Of a stretch of 20,612 nucleotides of DNA, positions 1 to 7,371 are shown piece after piece. The notes under the pieces are model-generated. The model did not search any database. It had not been told where the DNA came from and saw only the letters and a list, made by a program, of their open reading frames with translations. The stretch comes from Flammeovirgaceae bacterium UBA4659 (GTDB lineage Bacteria; Bacteroidota; Bacteroidia; Cytophagales; Cyclobacteriaceae), in the NCBI GenBank assembly GCA_002405445.1, contig DHLV01000059.1, forward strand, positions 1,027-21,638, given 5' to 3'. The position numbers and the translations under genes were made by a program. Numbering within the stretch: position 1 is the first letter of the stretch; the number at the start of each line of letters is the position of its first letter.

Positions 1-145
1 TAGAAGCCATCTCAAAAATACATCACCATGTCAGGTTCAGCCTGTCGAAACCGGGTTTCAGTACCGAATAGCCCTCGACAAGCCTGCCTGTCCGGCAGGC
101 AGGCTCTGGCTGACAATTACAAATTGATTTTTGAGATGGCATCTA
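1..145. repeat. MITE-like terminal-inverted-repeat element, copy 1
   Basis: A 145-bp non-coding element. Its ends form a 19-bp terminal inverted repeat with one mismatch, beginning TAGAAGCCATCTCA and ending with the complement TGAGATGGCATCTA. A near-copy lies at 2410-2554 in the same orientation; I count 12 differences over 145 positions. Inside is a subterminal inverted pair of motifs (GTCAGGTTCAGCCTGTCGAA against CTCGACAAGC...GGCTGAC), and the second arm is split by a hairpin at 83-103 (arms CCTGCCTG/CAGGCAGG). The right end is followed by G, so it reads CTAG. The window starts exactly at the left end, so the left flank cannot be seen. It lies 15 bp beyond the stop of the M64 peptidase gene. 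The structure suggests a non-autonomous element; no transposase is visible in the window. Confidence 0.8.
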
Positions 146-160
146 GAAAAACGGAAATGA

Positions 161-1207
161 TCAGTTTCCTGAAAAAAGATCCAGTACGGAGTGCATCACT
201 CTTCTGTTGGCTGAGCCAAAAACCGGAGGGAACTTGGGCCAAGATTTATCCAAGATATCCTCATTATTCATGAGCGAGGTTTTGGTGGGCCTCCATGAGA
301 TGCCTGTGGTGGTAATGCCTCCTCCCTGCACATATCCGGCTCTTATCTCCTCCTCATTTGGGTGCCAGGTGTAAATATCAATGCCCCGCTTCGCGTCATG
401 CTGTATGAAGAGGGGCGTTGAACTGTCAATCCAAAATCCGTTTGCAATCATTTTTTCTTTCCAAGTATAATAAAACGGGTCAACCTGGCCCTCAACGCTT
501 CCCCACAACTGCCGGGCTTCATTGGTGGTGCGCGCAATGTTGTGGCCATACCGGTCGGTCAAATCAGGGCCGGTGCGCACGTACTCATCACGAAGGTTAA
601 AAATGGAGTGCCCCAGTTCGTGAGCTACCACTGCCATGCCATCGCCTATTGTCGGGTAACGGGCAACAGTGGCGGAGCCAAAAAGCAACGTGTTTTTGAA
701 GGGCGCAACCCCCGGTGGCACATTCGAAGGGTAGGCGAAGGATTGCGGGTCTCCTGTTGGGTTCAAAAAAAAGAGGTAGGTGGCGAACGGTAGCCCGAAG
801 TCACGGGCGTTGCCGGTGAGATCATCGCGCTTTTGGCTGACAAAGTCGGCTGGTGAAATATTGGTGAGTTGCTCTGGATAATACCAAAGGTTAAATTTTG
901 ATTTCTGGCTTTTGAAGGGTTCTATGGCAAATAACCCAAAATGCAGCTTTTCGATGGATTCGGGGCTCGGCTTTTCAACGCCATCAAAAGCCAAATCGCG
1001 GTGTACGGTGGCCAGAAACTCGTCCATGTTTTGATACCCCTTACCTACCATAATCAGATTAATGCGGTCAGCTTGGCGGTTGTTATAGTCTGGCTCCAGG
1101 GCCCGTAAAACCGGATGCGCATCGGCAGGCATTTGTGAAGGGGTATCCGGGTCCGAACAGGAAAAAAGAAAGAGACATACCAATATGGCAGAGCAGAATT
1201 TCTTCAT
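161..1207 (-). CDS. M64-family (IgA-peptidase-like) zinc metallopeptidase lipoprotein
   Basis: A 348-residue predicted lipoprotein. The N-terminus is a short lipoprotein signal ending LFLFSC, with the lipobox Cys at about residue 17 followed by Ser-Asp, so it is probably anchored in the periplasmic or outer membrane leaflet. The zinc site is H196-E-L-G-H200, in the longer context AHELGHSIFNLRDEY; the trailing D-E-Y after the HExxH helix is characteristic of peptidase family M64 (IgA peptidase). The N-terminal segment (RINLIMVGKGY) matches the usual start of the M64 domain. The gene is co-directional with and 64 bp downstream of the histidine kinase, suggesting an operon with phoB/phoR. The 3' end is followed after 15 bp by repeat copy 1. 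The substrate is unknown; cleavage of immunoglobulin should not be assumed for an environmental Bacteroidota. Confidence 0.8.
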   Translation of the reverse strand: MKKFCSAILVCLFLFSCSDPDTPSQMPADAHPVLRALEPDYNNRQADRINLIMVGKGYQNMDEFLATVHRDLAFDGVEKPSPESIEKLHFGLFAIEPFKSQKSKFNLWYYPEQLTNISPADFVSQKRDDLTGNARDFGLPFATYLFFLNPTGDPQSFAYPSNVPPGVAPFKNTLLFGSATVARYPTIGDGMAVVAHELGHSIFNLRDEYVRTGPDLTDRYGHNIARTTNEARQLWGSVEGQVDPFYYTWKEKMIANGFWIDSSTPLFIQHDAKRGIDIYTWHPNEEEIRAGYVQGGGITTTGISWRPTKTSLMNNEDILDKSWPKFPPVFGSANRRVMHSVLDLFSGN

Positions 1208-1271
1208 TTTTATGAGTGACCATTCTTTGACCCGCCCGGATGGCGATTGGTTGGAAGGGGAAGAGAATTTC

Positions 1272-2333
1272 CTAAGATTTCTCTGTTTCGTCTATATCTC
1301 CCTTCGCACGTGGCAACTTGAAGCTAAACACGGAGCCAACGCCAACCGTACTTTGTACATCTGCCTTTGTGTTGTGTCCTTCCAATATGTGCTTGACAAT
1401 TGCCAGCCCCAGCCCCGTACCACCTTTCTCTCTGCTGCGGCTTTTGTCCACTCGGTAGAATCGTTCAAAAATTCGGTGCAGGTGCGGTGCAGGAATGCCT
1501 TCACCGGTATCCACTACCAGTGTAGTGAGATTTTTTTTGCCCACATCAAAGCTGATGTTTACCTCGCCCCCATCGGGTGTATAATTGATGGCATTGGATA
1601 CGAGGTTGTTGATTACCTGTGTGATGCGTTTGTAATCGGCATACACATTGAATTTACCGTGCCGGTCAGCCAGCAAACGAAGTTTGATATTCTTACTTTC
1701 GGCTTTTTCTTCAAACTGTTCGATCACATCTTCGCACAACCGATGCATGTCAAACTGTTCGAATTGCATTTTGATATCGCCCGTTTCAATTTGCGAGAGC
1801 GTGAGCAGATCTTGAACCAAATCATCCAGGCCATCCAAACTCCTGGCTGCCTTTTTGAGAAACTTAGTGCGCACGTTTTTGTCATTTACGGCACCGTCCA
1901 GCAAGGTGTGTACAAAACCTTGGGCTGCAAATATGGGTGTCTTCAATTCGTGGCTCACATCGGCAATAAATTCCTTGCGAAAAGCCTCTAATTTTCTCAG
2001 CTCATCAATCTCCTTTTGCTTCAGGGTTGCGAACGAAAATATCTCTTCATTGATTTTCTCCAGCGGGTTTAGCGCTCCTCCTTTTTGTTTGGCAATACCG
2101 GAAAGCTCCTTTTTCTTGAGTTTGCCGATTAATTTGTAGATTTTGTTGATTTCGCGAAAAACCAAAAATTCCAGAATCACAAAAGTGAGCAGGTAAGAAG
2201 CAGAAAAACTGATCACACCCGCCACCAACAGCGCGCTTCGCTCCACGCCTTCTAGCAGCGATAGAAACAAGGTAGTGACAATGGCAATCGAAAATGCCAG
2301 CAAAAGGGAAAGGGTGCGTGCACTATAAACCAT
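1272..2333 (-). CDS. PhoR-type membrane sensor histidine kinase
   Basis: A 353-residue two-component sensor kinase from the ATG at 2333; a TTG at 2354 would add seven residues (VLLPLP) and seems less likely. Two hydrophobic segments, about residues 5-25 and 32-55, are joined by a very short external loop, so there is no real periplasmic sensor domain. A charged linker follows, then the HisKA dimerisation domain with phospho-acceptor H128 in VSHELKTP, and an ATPase domain with N box (NNLVSNAINYTPDG), G1 box (DTGEGIP), F box (FERFYRVD) and G2 box (GGTGLGL). All catalytic elements are intact. It lies downstream of the response regulator on the same strand, but 197-218 bp away because a 145-bp mobile element sits between them. 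A TACTTTTG at 2343-2350 could be a private -7 element, though I see no well-spaced -33. The assignment as PhoR rests on domain order and neighbours; the signal is unknown. Confidence 0.88.
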   Translation of the reverse strand: MVYSARTLSLLLAFSIAIVTTLFLSLLEGVERSALLVAGVISFSASYLLTFVILEFLVFREINKIYKLIGKLKKKELSGIAKQKGGALNPLEKINEEIFSFATLKQKEIDELRKLEAFRKEFIADVSHELKTPIFAAQGFVHTLLDGAVNDKNVRTKFLKKAARSLDGLDDLVQDLLTLSQIETGDIKMQFEQFDMHRLCEDVIEQFEEKAESKNIKLRLLADRHGKFNVYADYKRITQVINNLVSNAINYTPDGGEVNISFDVGKKNLTTLVVDTGEGIPAPHLHRIFERFYRVDKSRSREKGGTGLGLAIVKHILEGHNTKADVQSTVGVGSVFSFKLPRAKGDIDETEKS

Positions 2334-2409
2334 AGGGAGCGGCAAAAGTACCAATTTTTACCTTGCGCGAGGTGCAAAAGGGGCTGCGGTGAACGGCTGG
2401 TGAAATGGC

Positions 2410-2554
2410 TAGAAGCCATCTCAAAAATACATCACGGTGTCAGGTTCGGCCTGTCGAAACCGGGTTTCAGTACTGAATAGCCTTCGACAAGCCCGCCTGT
2501 CCGGCAGGCAGGTTCAGGCTGACAATTTAAAATTGATTTATGAGATGGCTTCTA
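2410..2554. repeat. MITE-like terminal-inverted-repeat element, copy 2, between phoB and phoR
   Basis: The second 145-bp copy, direct with respect to copy 1. The terminal repeats are perfect for 14 bp (TAGAAGCCATCTCA) and match 18 of 19 in all. With flanking bases both ends read CTAG (2409-2412 and 2552-2555), consistent with insertion into the TA of a CTAG target with TA duplication. That target preference is known for IS630/Tc1-mariner-type elements and their MITEs. The right-end CTA (2552-2554) is, read on the minus strand, the TAG stop of the response regulator. Removing the element plus one TA would give a continuous AACTAGCC junction and shorten the phoB-phoR gap to roughly 50-75 bp. 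The inner arm is interrupted by a hairpin at 2492-2512, as in copy 1. Confidence 0.82.
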
Positions 2555-3238
2555 GTTGAGATTGAACTTATAGCCTACGCCTTTTACGGTTGAAATGCAA
2601 TCTTCACCGATCTTTTCGCGCACTTTTCGGATGTGCACATCCACTGTGCGTGCCAGCACGTACACATCAGAACCCCAAATATTCTGCAGCAATTCATCGC
2701 GATTGAAAACCTTATTGGGATTTTGTGCGAGAAAAAACAGTAATTCAAATTCCTTTTTTGGCAAGCTTACTTCGCGGCCTTTTACTTTAATCGTGTAGCT
2801 GGAACGGTCGATCACCAGGTCGCCAATCCTGATCTGGCTGGATTCACTTTTCTTTTTTGAATCGCGCCTGAACAGGGCGCTGATGCGGCTCACGAGTGCG
2901 CGCGGCTTGATGGGCTTTTGAATATAGTCGTCTGCGCCACCCTCAAAGGCGGCAATCTCAGAATACTCTTCCGTGCGTGCAGTCAAAAAAACAATAAACG
3001 TGTTAGCCAATTCCGGCATCGCCCGAATCTGCCGACATGCCTCTACTCCATCCATGCGCGGCATCATGATATCGAGCAGAACCAGATCCGGTTGAAATTT
3101 TCGTGCCATCTCCACCGCTTGCATTCCGTCACTGGCTGCTTTCACATCGTAGCCCTCTTTTTCGAGGTTGTACTTCAATAACTCGAGTATTGGCTCCTCA
3201 TCGTCAACCACTAAAATTTTTTGTGCCGATTTGGCCAT
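2552..3238 (-). CDS. PhoB/OmpR-family response regulator
   Basis: A 228-residue response regulator. The receiver domain (about 6-120) carries the acidic pair D12/D13 (VVDDEEP), phospho-acceptor D56 (LLDIMMPRMDG), the switch Thr in FLTART and the conserved Lys in QKPIKP. The C-terminal winged-helix DNA-binding domain (about 135-228) ends with the typical VDVHIRKVREKIG ... VKGVGYKF. Length is normal for the family. It should be phosphorylated by the kinase encoded just downstream at 1272-2333. The ATG at 3238 is the natural start. Its TAG stop coincides with the boundary of the inserted element: the TA can be read as the duplicated target and the G as the first element base, so the protein end is preserved. 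The specific regulon (phosphate or otherwise) cannot be read from the sequence. Confidence 0.92.
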   Translation of the reverse strand: MAKSAQKILVVDDEEPILELLKYNLEKEGYDVKAASDGMQAVEMARKFQPDLVLLDIMMPRMDGVEACRQIRAMPELANTFIVFLTARTEEYSEIAAFEGGADDYIQKPIKPRALVSRISALFRRDSKKKSESSQIRIGDLVIDRSSYTIKVKGREVSLPKKEFELLFFLAQNPNKVFNRDELLQNIWGSDVYVLARTVDVHIRKVREKIGEDCISTVKGVGYKFNLN

Positions 3239-3533
3239 ACATTGATTTCAATTTGAGTTCAACTCAGATTACAAATGGAATTTACTGTAGCATCGCTGAT
3301 GAATAAAACCTGACGATGAATAATTGGTCTGTTGTCAGGATTAAACATTAACCTCCCGAAGCCATACAACAGAATGGTCAGCCCTTCGGATGAGGCAATG
3401 TTCGAACATCATCTCGGGTTTAAAAGTAGGTTGAAATTGAGCGATTTGGAAACGAATGTTAACAACTTAACAATTACTTAATGCTCCTTGCATGAACAGC
3501 AGTGCGGTGGGGCAGCACCCGGTGGGGCACAGT
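3239..3533. other. Intergenic region upstream of the response regulator
   Basis: 295 bp between the 3' end of the aminopeptidase-like gene and the start of the response regulator, both on the minus strand. I see no gene here. It contains TGTTAA-CAAC-TTAACA (3457-3472), which is a 6-bp inverted repeat and also part of an 8-bp-period direct repeat (TTAACAAC TTAACAAT, then TACTTAAT). On the minus strand a TACTTTTA (complement of 3421-3428) resembles the Bacteroidota -7 element TAnnTTTG with one mismatch, without a clear -33 partner. The length suggests the phoB operon has its own promoter here. Confidence 0.4.
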
Positions 3534-4559
3534 TCACAAAAACGGGTATTTCGCTGTAAGGTACTTGATATATGCATGCAGATCGCCTTTAAACCCATGA
3601 TCCAGTTCAACGCCAAATACATCTTGTTTTGCCTTGTACAAGCGGTACGACATAAAAAACGTGTTGTTGGGTAGGTATTTCTTGAGTCGGGCGCTGCCGT
3701 GCCGGTGGTAGAGGTGCAATGTATCAATGGATGTTACGATCTTTTCAATCATCGCCCGCTTTTTTGCTTTCTTGTCTTCAAGTAAATCCTCGGGTTTAAT
3801 GGTTTGATACAAACTATCCAACAACCGGGTGCCACGCAAAATATGCCTGGTGACCTTGCGATAGTCTTGGTCATTACGCAAATACTCCGCGTATTCTTTC
3901 GAATCAGCGCCAAACTTGAACTTCAGGAAGTGGTATGCAGCCGTGTCGCCAATAAAGTCGGCCAGGTTCTCGTTGAAATCCACATCGTCTTTAACAAACA
4001 CTGTGGCATGCACCATTTCATGGATAATCAAGCTTGCAAGGTCACCCTCGCTGCGATCCAGCATACCACTCAAAATGGGATCAGTAAACCAGCCCAATGT
4101 TGACCAACCACCCGGGTTGCGCACGCTTACGTCATACCCTTCGGCCTCAAGGGCTTTCTGTAGCGCAATTGCTTTTTCGCGATCAAAAAAACCTTTGTAC
4201 GGCATTGTGCCCACAATCGGAAAGTGCCACTCTTTGGGCTTCAATGCAAACGGCTCACACGCTTGCACTACCCATAGCAACTCCTGATTGCGCTGGTCGT
4301 AAAGAGTCTTATAGTTTCTGGTATCCCTTAAGCCGAGTGAGTCAATCGCAAATTTTCTGATATCGTCTATCAGGCGCAATTTGGATTTGAGTGAGTCGGG
4401 AAAGGCAGGATCATCCAAAAAAACTTGCAGGGGCCGCGCATTCCACACAATGCCTAACTGCCCCATGCCCAGGCGTACGCCATAATCAACCAGCGACCAG
4501 TTCCAACCGACCCAAAAGGCTACTGCCGTAAGAATTCCCAAAAATATCTTTTTGATCAC
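3534..4559 (-). CDS. Predicted aminopeptidase (COG4324/DUF2265-like), membrane-anchored HExxH protein
   Basis: A 341-residue protein from the GTG at 4559; a TTG at 4601 would add 14 residues (LVKYDLKVDYFRT), so the start is uncertain. The GTG start places the hydrophobic anchor IFLGILTAVAFWVGW at the very N-terminus. Near the middle, H180-E-M-V-H184 within LIIHEMVHATVF forms a gluzincin-type zinc motif, and the downstream NENLADFIGD segment supplies the likely third Glu ligand. The arrangement, with GGWSTLGWFTDPILS just upstream, matches the family annotated as predicted aminopeptidase (COG4324, Pfam Aminopep). Activity is predicted from family only. It is transcribed divergently from recA and lies upstream of, but 295 bp from, the response regulator, so co-transcription is uncertain. 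Confidence 0.72.
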   Translation of the reverse strand: MIKKIFLGILTAVAFWVGWNWSLVDYGVRLGMGQLGIVWNARPLQVFLDDPAFPDSLKSKLRLIDDIRKFAIDSLGLRDTRNYKTLYDQRNQELLWVVQACEPFALKPKEWHFPIVGTMPYKGFFDREKAIALQKALEAEGYDVSVRNPGGWSTLGWFTDPILSGMLDRSEGDLASLIIHEMVHATVFVKDDVDFNENLADFIGDTAAYHFLKFKFGADSKEYAEYLRNDQDYRKVTRHILRGTRLLDSLYQTIKPEDLLEDKKAKKRAMIEKIVTSIDTLHLYHRHGSARLKKYLPNNTFFMSYRLYKAKQDVFGVELDHGFKGDLHAYIKYLTAKYPFL

Positions 4560-4613
4560 CGTGCGAAAGTAATCGACTTTAAGGTCATATTTGACCAACA
4601 ATTTACAAGATGA

Positions 4614-4644
4614 TTTGTTTTTTAGTATTTGCTAATTAATTTAG
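4614..4644 (+). promoter_or_regulatory. Candidate recA promoter (Bacteroidota sigma type)
   Basis: TTTG (4614-4617), a 19-bp spacer, then TAATTTAG (4637-4644), which differs at one position from the Bacteroidota -7 consensus TAnnTTTG. The spacing is right for this promoter class. Initiation would fall about 10-15 nt before the recA ATG at 4665. I see no obvious SOS operator, but the LexA site of this lineage is not known to me. Confidence 0.5.
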
Positions 4645-4664
4645 CATTTTTAAAAGACAAGTAT

Positions 4665-5720
4665 ATGAGCAAAATAGCAACCTTAGAAGCCGAAGACATG
4701 AGCGATGTAAAAGAAAAAATGAAAGCCCTCCAGTTGACGATCGACAAACTGGAAAAAACCTATGGCAAGGGCACGGTTATGAAGTTAAACGACCAGCGAA
4801 TTTCGGATGTACCTGCCATTTCCACAGGTTCGCTTGGATTAGATATTGCGTTGGGTATCGGTGGATTGCCCCGCGGCCGTGTGATTGAGATATACGGCCC
4901 TGAGTCGTCCGGAAAAACAACGCTTACCATGCACGCCATCGCAGAAGCCCAGAAGAAGGGCGGCCTGGCGGCATTTATCGATGCCGAGCATGCGTTCGAC
5001 AAAAGCTATGCTGAAAAACTGGGTATCGACACTGAGAATCTGTTGATTTCCCAGCCCGACAATGGCGAACAGGCCCTCGAAATTGCAGAGCACTTGATCC
5101 GTTCCGGAGCGATCGATATCATCGTGATTGACTCCGTTGCGGCCCTGGTGCCCAAAGCAGAGTTGGAGGGCGAAATGGGTGAAAGCAAGATGGGTTTGCA
5201 AGCCCGCTTGATGTCGCAAGCATTGCGCAAGCTAACGGGTACGATCAGCAAAACGGGCTGCGCGTGCATTTTCATTAACCAACTGCGAGAAAAAATTGGG
5301 GTGATGTTTGGCAACCCCGAAACCACCACGGGTGGCAACGCCTTGAAGTTTTATGCATCGGTGCGTTTGGATATTCGCAGAATAGGGCAAATCAAAGAAG
5401 ATGCAGACAACATCACCGGAAACCGCGTGAAAGTGAAAGTGGTAAAGAATAAAGTGGCTCCTCCCTTCAAGATCGTTGAGTTTGACATCATGTATGGCAG
5501 GGGTATTTCTAAATCCGGTGAAATTGTTGACCTGGGCGTGGAATTAAACGTCATCCAGAAGGCAGGGTCATGGTTTTCTTACAACGGGAACAAATTGGGC
5601 CAAGGCCGTGATGCCGTAAAGCAATTGATTGAAGATAATCCGGAACTGATGGATGAGCTGGAAAAAAAGATCAAAGACAAATTTGCAAGCGGGGCGGAGT
5701 TGGCAAGAGAAGAGGAATAG
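4665..5720 (+). CDS. recA: Recombinase RecA
   Basis: A 351-residue RecA, the DNA-dependent ATPase for homologous recombination and repair. Features: core opening [21 protein letters not shown], which is the usual Bacteroidota RecA N-terminal helix; Walker A G78-PESSGKT-85; Walker [12 protein letters not shown]1/L2 regions including [22 protein letters not shown] split around loop L1, and [20 protein letters not shown] at L2; acidic C-terminal tail. The ATG at 4665 is chosen because the more upstream TTG (4629) lies inside the promoter. The N-terminal extension of about 15 residues before the conserved region is slightly longer than common; an internal Met at about residue 13 is an alternative start. 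It is divergent from the aminopeptidase-like gene and convergent with ispE, with 23 bp between stops. Confidence 0.98.
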   Translation: MSKIATLEAEDMSDVKEKMKALQLTIDKLEKTYGKGTVMKLNDQRISDVPAISTGSLGLDIALGIGGLPRGRVIEIYGPESSGKTTLTMHAIAEAQKKGGLAAFIDAEHAFDKSYAEKLGIDTENLLISQPDNGEQALEIAEHLIRSGAIDIIVIDSVAALVPKAELEGEMGESKMGLQARLMSQALRKLTGTISKTGCACIFINQLREKIGVMFGNPETTTGGNALKFYASVRLDIRRIGQIKEDADNITGNRVKVKVVKNKVAPPFKIVEFDIMYGRGISKSGEIVDLGVELNVIQKAGSWFSYNGNKLGQGRDAVKQLIEDNPELMDELEKKIKDKFASGAELAREEE

Positions 5721-5743
5721 AAGTTCAGTGGGGTGCGTGCCTT

Positions 5744-6550
5744 TCACAAGGTGCCCTCCCAATAATCGCAGGCTGCAAAATCGCTTCGCAAAGAAACGGG
5801 TTTTTCAAATAGTGCAAACACGCTCGCCCCTGAACCGCTCATTGACGCATAAAGAGCGCCTGATTCATACAGGCGCTTTTTTATGGCTTCTATTTCAGGA
5901 TATTTCCGGAAAACAGTCGGCTCGAAGTCGTTTGTCAAAATATTTTTCCACTCCTGCACGGGACGCGTTAATGTTTCCGTGATTGCCGAAGCCGACCGCC
6001 TCGGAGACAACCCTGCGTATGCATCTTTGGTGGCAACGTGCACGTTCGGCATTACCAACACCAACCGGTAGCCTTGGAGTTTTATACTCGCGGGCGTTAA
6101 GATTTCGCCCCTGCCGGTGCCGAACATCGGCTCATCGCCAACAAAAAAAGCACAATCACTACCGAGCCGGGCAGCGTAGGATTTCAAAAGTGCTGATGGC
6201 AAATTCAAATCAAAAATGGCGTTGAGCAAACGCAGTGCGTGGGCACCATCTGATGACCCGCCACCCAGGCCGGCACCCATCGGAATGATCTTGTGGAGAT
6301 GCATTCGCACCGGAGGAAGTTCATACGCTGATTGTAAAAGCCAGTAAGCCTTGATGCACAGGTTTTCTTCTTCATTGCCGGGTATTGGAATGCCTGACGA
6401 TGTGAATTGGAATTCATGGGAGCGTATGATCTCTAGGATGTCGGTGCGCGGAACCGGAAGAAAACACGTTTCAATATCGTGATAACCATCTGCACGTTTG
6501 GCCACCACGTGCAAACCTAGATTGATTTTACAAGGCGGAAACGAAACCAA
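5744..6550 (-). CDS. ispE: 4-diphosphocytidyl-2-C-methyl-D-erythritol kinase
   Basis: A 268-residue GHMP-family kinase, fourth committed step of the MEP isoprenoid pathway, phosphorylating CDP-methylerythritol. Seen: N-terminal FPPCKINLGLHV with the catalytic Lys at residue 8; the ATP-binding glycine motif MGAGLGGGSSDGAHAL; the catalytic Asp at residue 132 in LGSDCAFF; and the C-terminal MSGSGASVFALF motif. The start is TTG at 6550: it fits family N-termini (M-x-S/T-F-P-x-A/C-K-I-N-L-G-L) and no ATG is available nearby. It begins 8 bp after the fabI stop, so it is co-transcribed with fabI. A perfect terminator-like hairpin (5855-5877) lies within codons for RLYESGAL, just before the MSGSG motif, facing the recA transcript. 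Confidence 0.95.
   Translation of the reverse strand: MVSFPPCKINLGLHVVAKRADGYHDIETCFLPVPRTDILEIIRSHEFQFTSSGIPIPGNEEENLCIKAYWLLQSAYELPPVRMHLHKIIPMGAGLGGGSSDGAHALRLLNAIFDLNLPSALLKSYAARLGSDCAFFVGDEPMFGTGRGEILTPASIKLQGYRLVLVMPNVHVATKDAYAGLSPRRSASAITETLTRPVQEWKNILTNDFEPTVFRKYPEIEAIKKRLYESGALYASMSGSGASVFALFEKPVSLRSDFAACDYWEGTL
5855..5882 (+). terminator. Intrinsic-terminator-like hairpin downstream of recA, antisense within ispE
   Basis: AGCGCCTG (5855-5862), 7-nt loop ATTCATA, perfect complement CAGGCGCT (5870-5877), then a run of T to 5882. Read on the plus strand this is a textbook Rho-independent terminator, about 135 bp after the recA stop and inside the opposing ispE gene. On the minus strand the run of A precedes the hairpin and only CTTT follows, so ispE transcription should be little affected. 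Function is inferred from shape only. Confidence 0.55.
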
Positions 6551-6558
6551 GAGTGATG

Positions 6559-7371
6559 TTACTTGGTAAGTTTTTCAATCAGGGAGTCCGTAATACCTGA
6601 GCTGGAGAAACCGCCATCGTGCATTAGATTCTGCATGGTAACCATACGGGTGTAGTCCGAGAACATCACGGTAATGTAACTGGCGCAGTCTTCAGCGGTG
6701 GCATTGCCCAATGGCGACATCATGTCGGCAAAGTCAAAGAATACATCAAATCCAGAGATGCCTGCACCAGCAGTAGTTTTTGTGGGCGATTGTGATATGG
6801 TATTCACCCGTACCTTCTTTTTTGTACCATACCGTTGGCCATAGCTTCGTGCAATAGACTCCAACATTGCTTTGGCTTGCGCCATATCAGTATAGTCGGG
6901 GTAAGCACGTTGTGCGGCAATGTAGCTAAGTGCCACCACCGATGCCCATTCGTTGAGAGCGTCTAACTTCTCTGAGGTTTGGAGCACCTTATGAAAGGAT
7001 AGTGCCGAAATGTCAAGGGTTTTTTGAAACCACTCGTAATTCATATCTCCATACTCTTTGCCTTTACGGATATTGGGACTCATGCCTATCGAATGGAGCA
7101 CAAAATCCAATTTACCCCCAAGCACCTCCATCGATTTAGAGAAAAGATTGTTAAGGTCTTGCTCTGCGGTTGCATCCGCGGGTATTACCTCTGCATGGCA
7201 AGCCTTGGCCAATTCATTGATTTTGCCCATGCGCATGGCAATAGGAGCATTGGTGAGCGTAAAGAGCCCGCCTTCATCCTTCACTTTCAATGCGGTTTTC
7301 CATGCTATGGAGTTTTCATCCAAGGCACCGAAAATAATTCCTCTTTTACCTTTTAATATCCCGTTTGCCAT
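6559..7371 (-). CDS. fabI: Enoyl-[acyl-carrier-protein] reductase (NADH)
   Basis: A 270-residue short-chain dehydrogenase-type enoyl-ACP reductase, last step of each fatty-acid elongation cycle. The N-terminal cofactor motif is the FabI type GIIFGALDENSIAWKTA rather than classical SDR GxxxGxG. LHSIGMSP follows the fourth strand. The catalytic Y-x6-K is Y160-TDMAQA-K167 within AYPDYTDMAQAKAMLESIA, and the substrate-loop region VNTISQSPTKTTAG is typical of Bacteroidota FabI proteins. Length is normal. ATG at 7371. First gene of an operon with ispE, whose TTG start is 8 bp after this stop. A TATACTTG-like -7 candidate lies upstream on the minus strand around 7396-7403 but lacks a well-spaced -33. 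Confidence 0.97.
   Translation of the reverse strand: MANGILKGKRGIIFGALDENSIAWKTALKVKDEGGLFTLTNAPIAMRMGKINELAKACHAEVIPADATAEQDLNNLFSKSMEVLGGKLDFVLHSIGMSPNIRKGKEYGDMNYEWFQKTLDISALSFHKVLQTSEKLDALNEWASVVALSYIAAQRAYPDYTDMAQAKAMLESIARSYGQRYGTKKKVRVNTISQSPTKTTAGAGISGFDVFFDFADMMSPLGNATAEDCASYITVMFSDYTRMVTMQNLMHDGGFSSSGITDSLIEKLTK

Noticed and set aside
28..273. 81-codon plus-strand frame covering repeat copy 1
   Set aside because: It lies mostly in the non-coding element and then runs antisense to the M64 peptidase 3' end; no protein-like features.
1185..1991. 268-codon plus-strand frame
   Set aside because: Antisense to the histidine kinase, all of whose motifs are intact on the minus strand.
4629..4664. 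Upstream TTG start for recA adding 12 residues
   Set aside because: The added codons overlap the candidate -7 element and do not resemble RecA N-termini; the ATG at 4665 is better.
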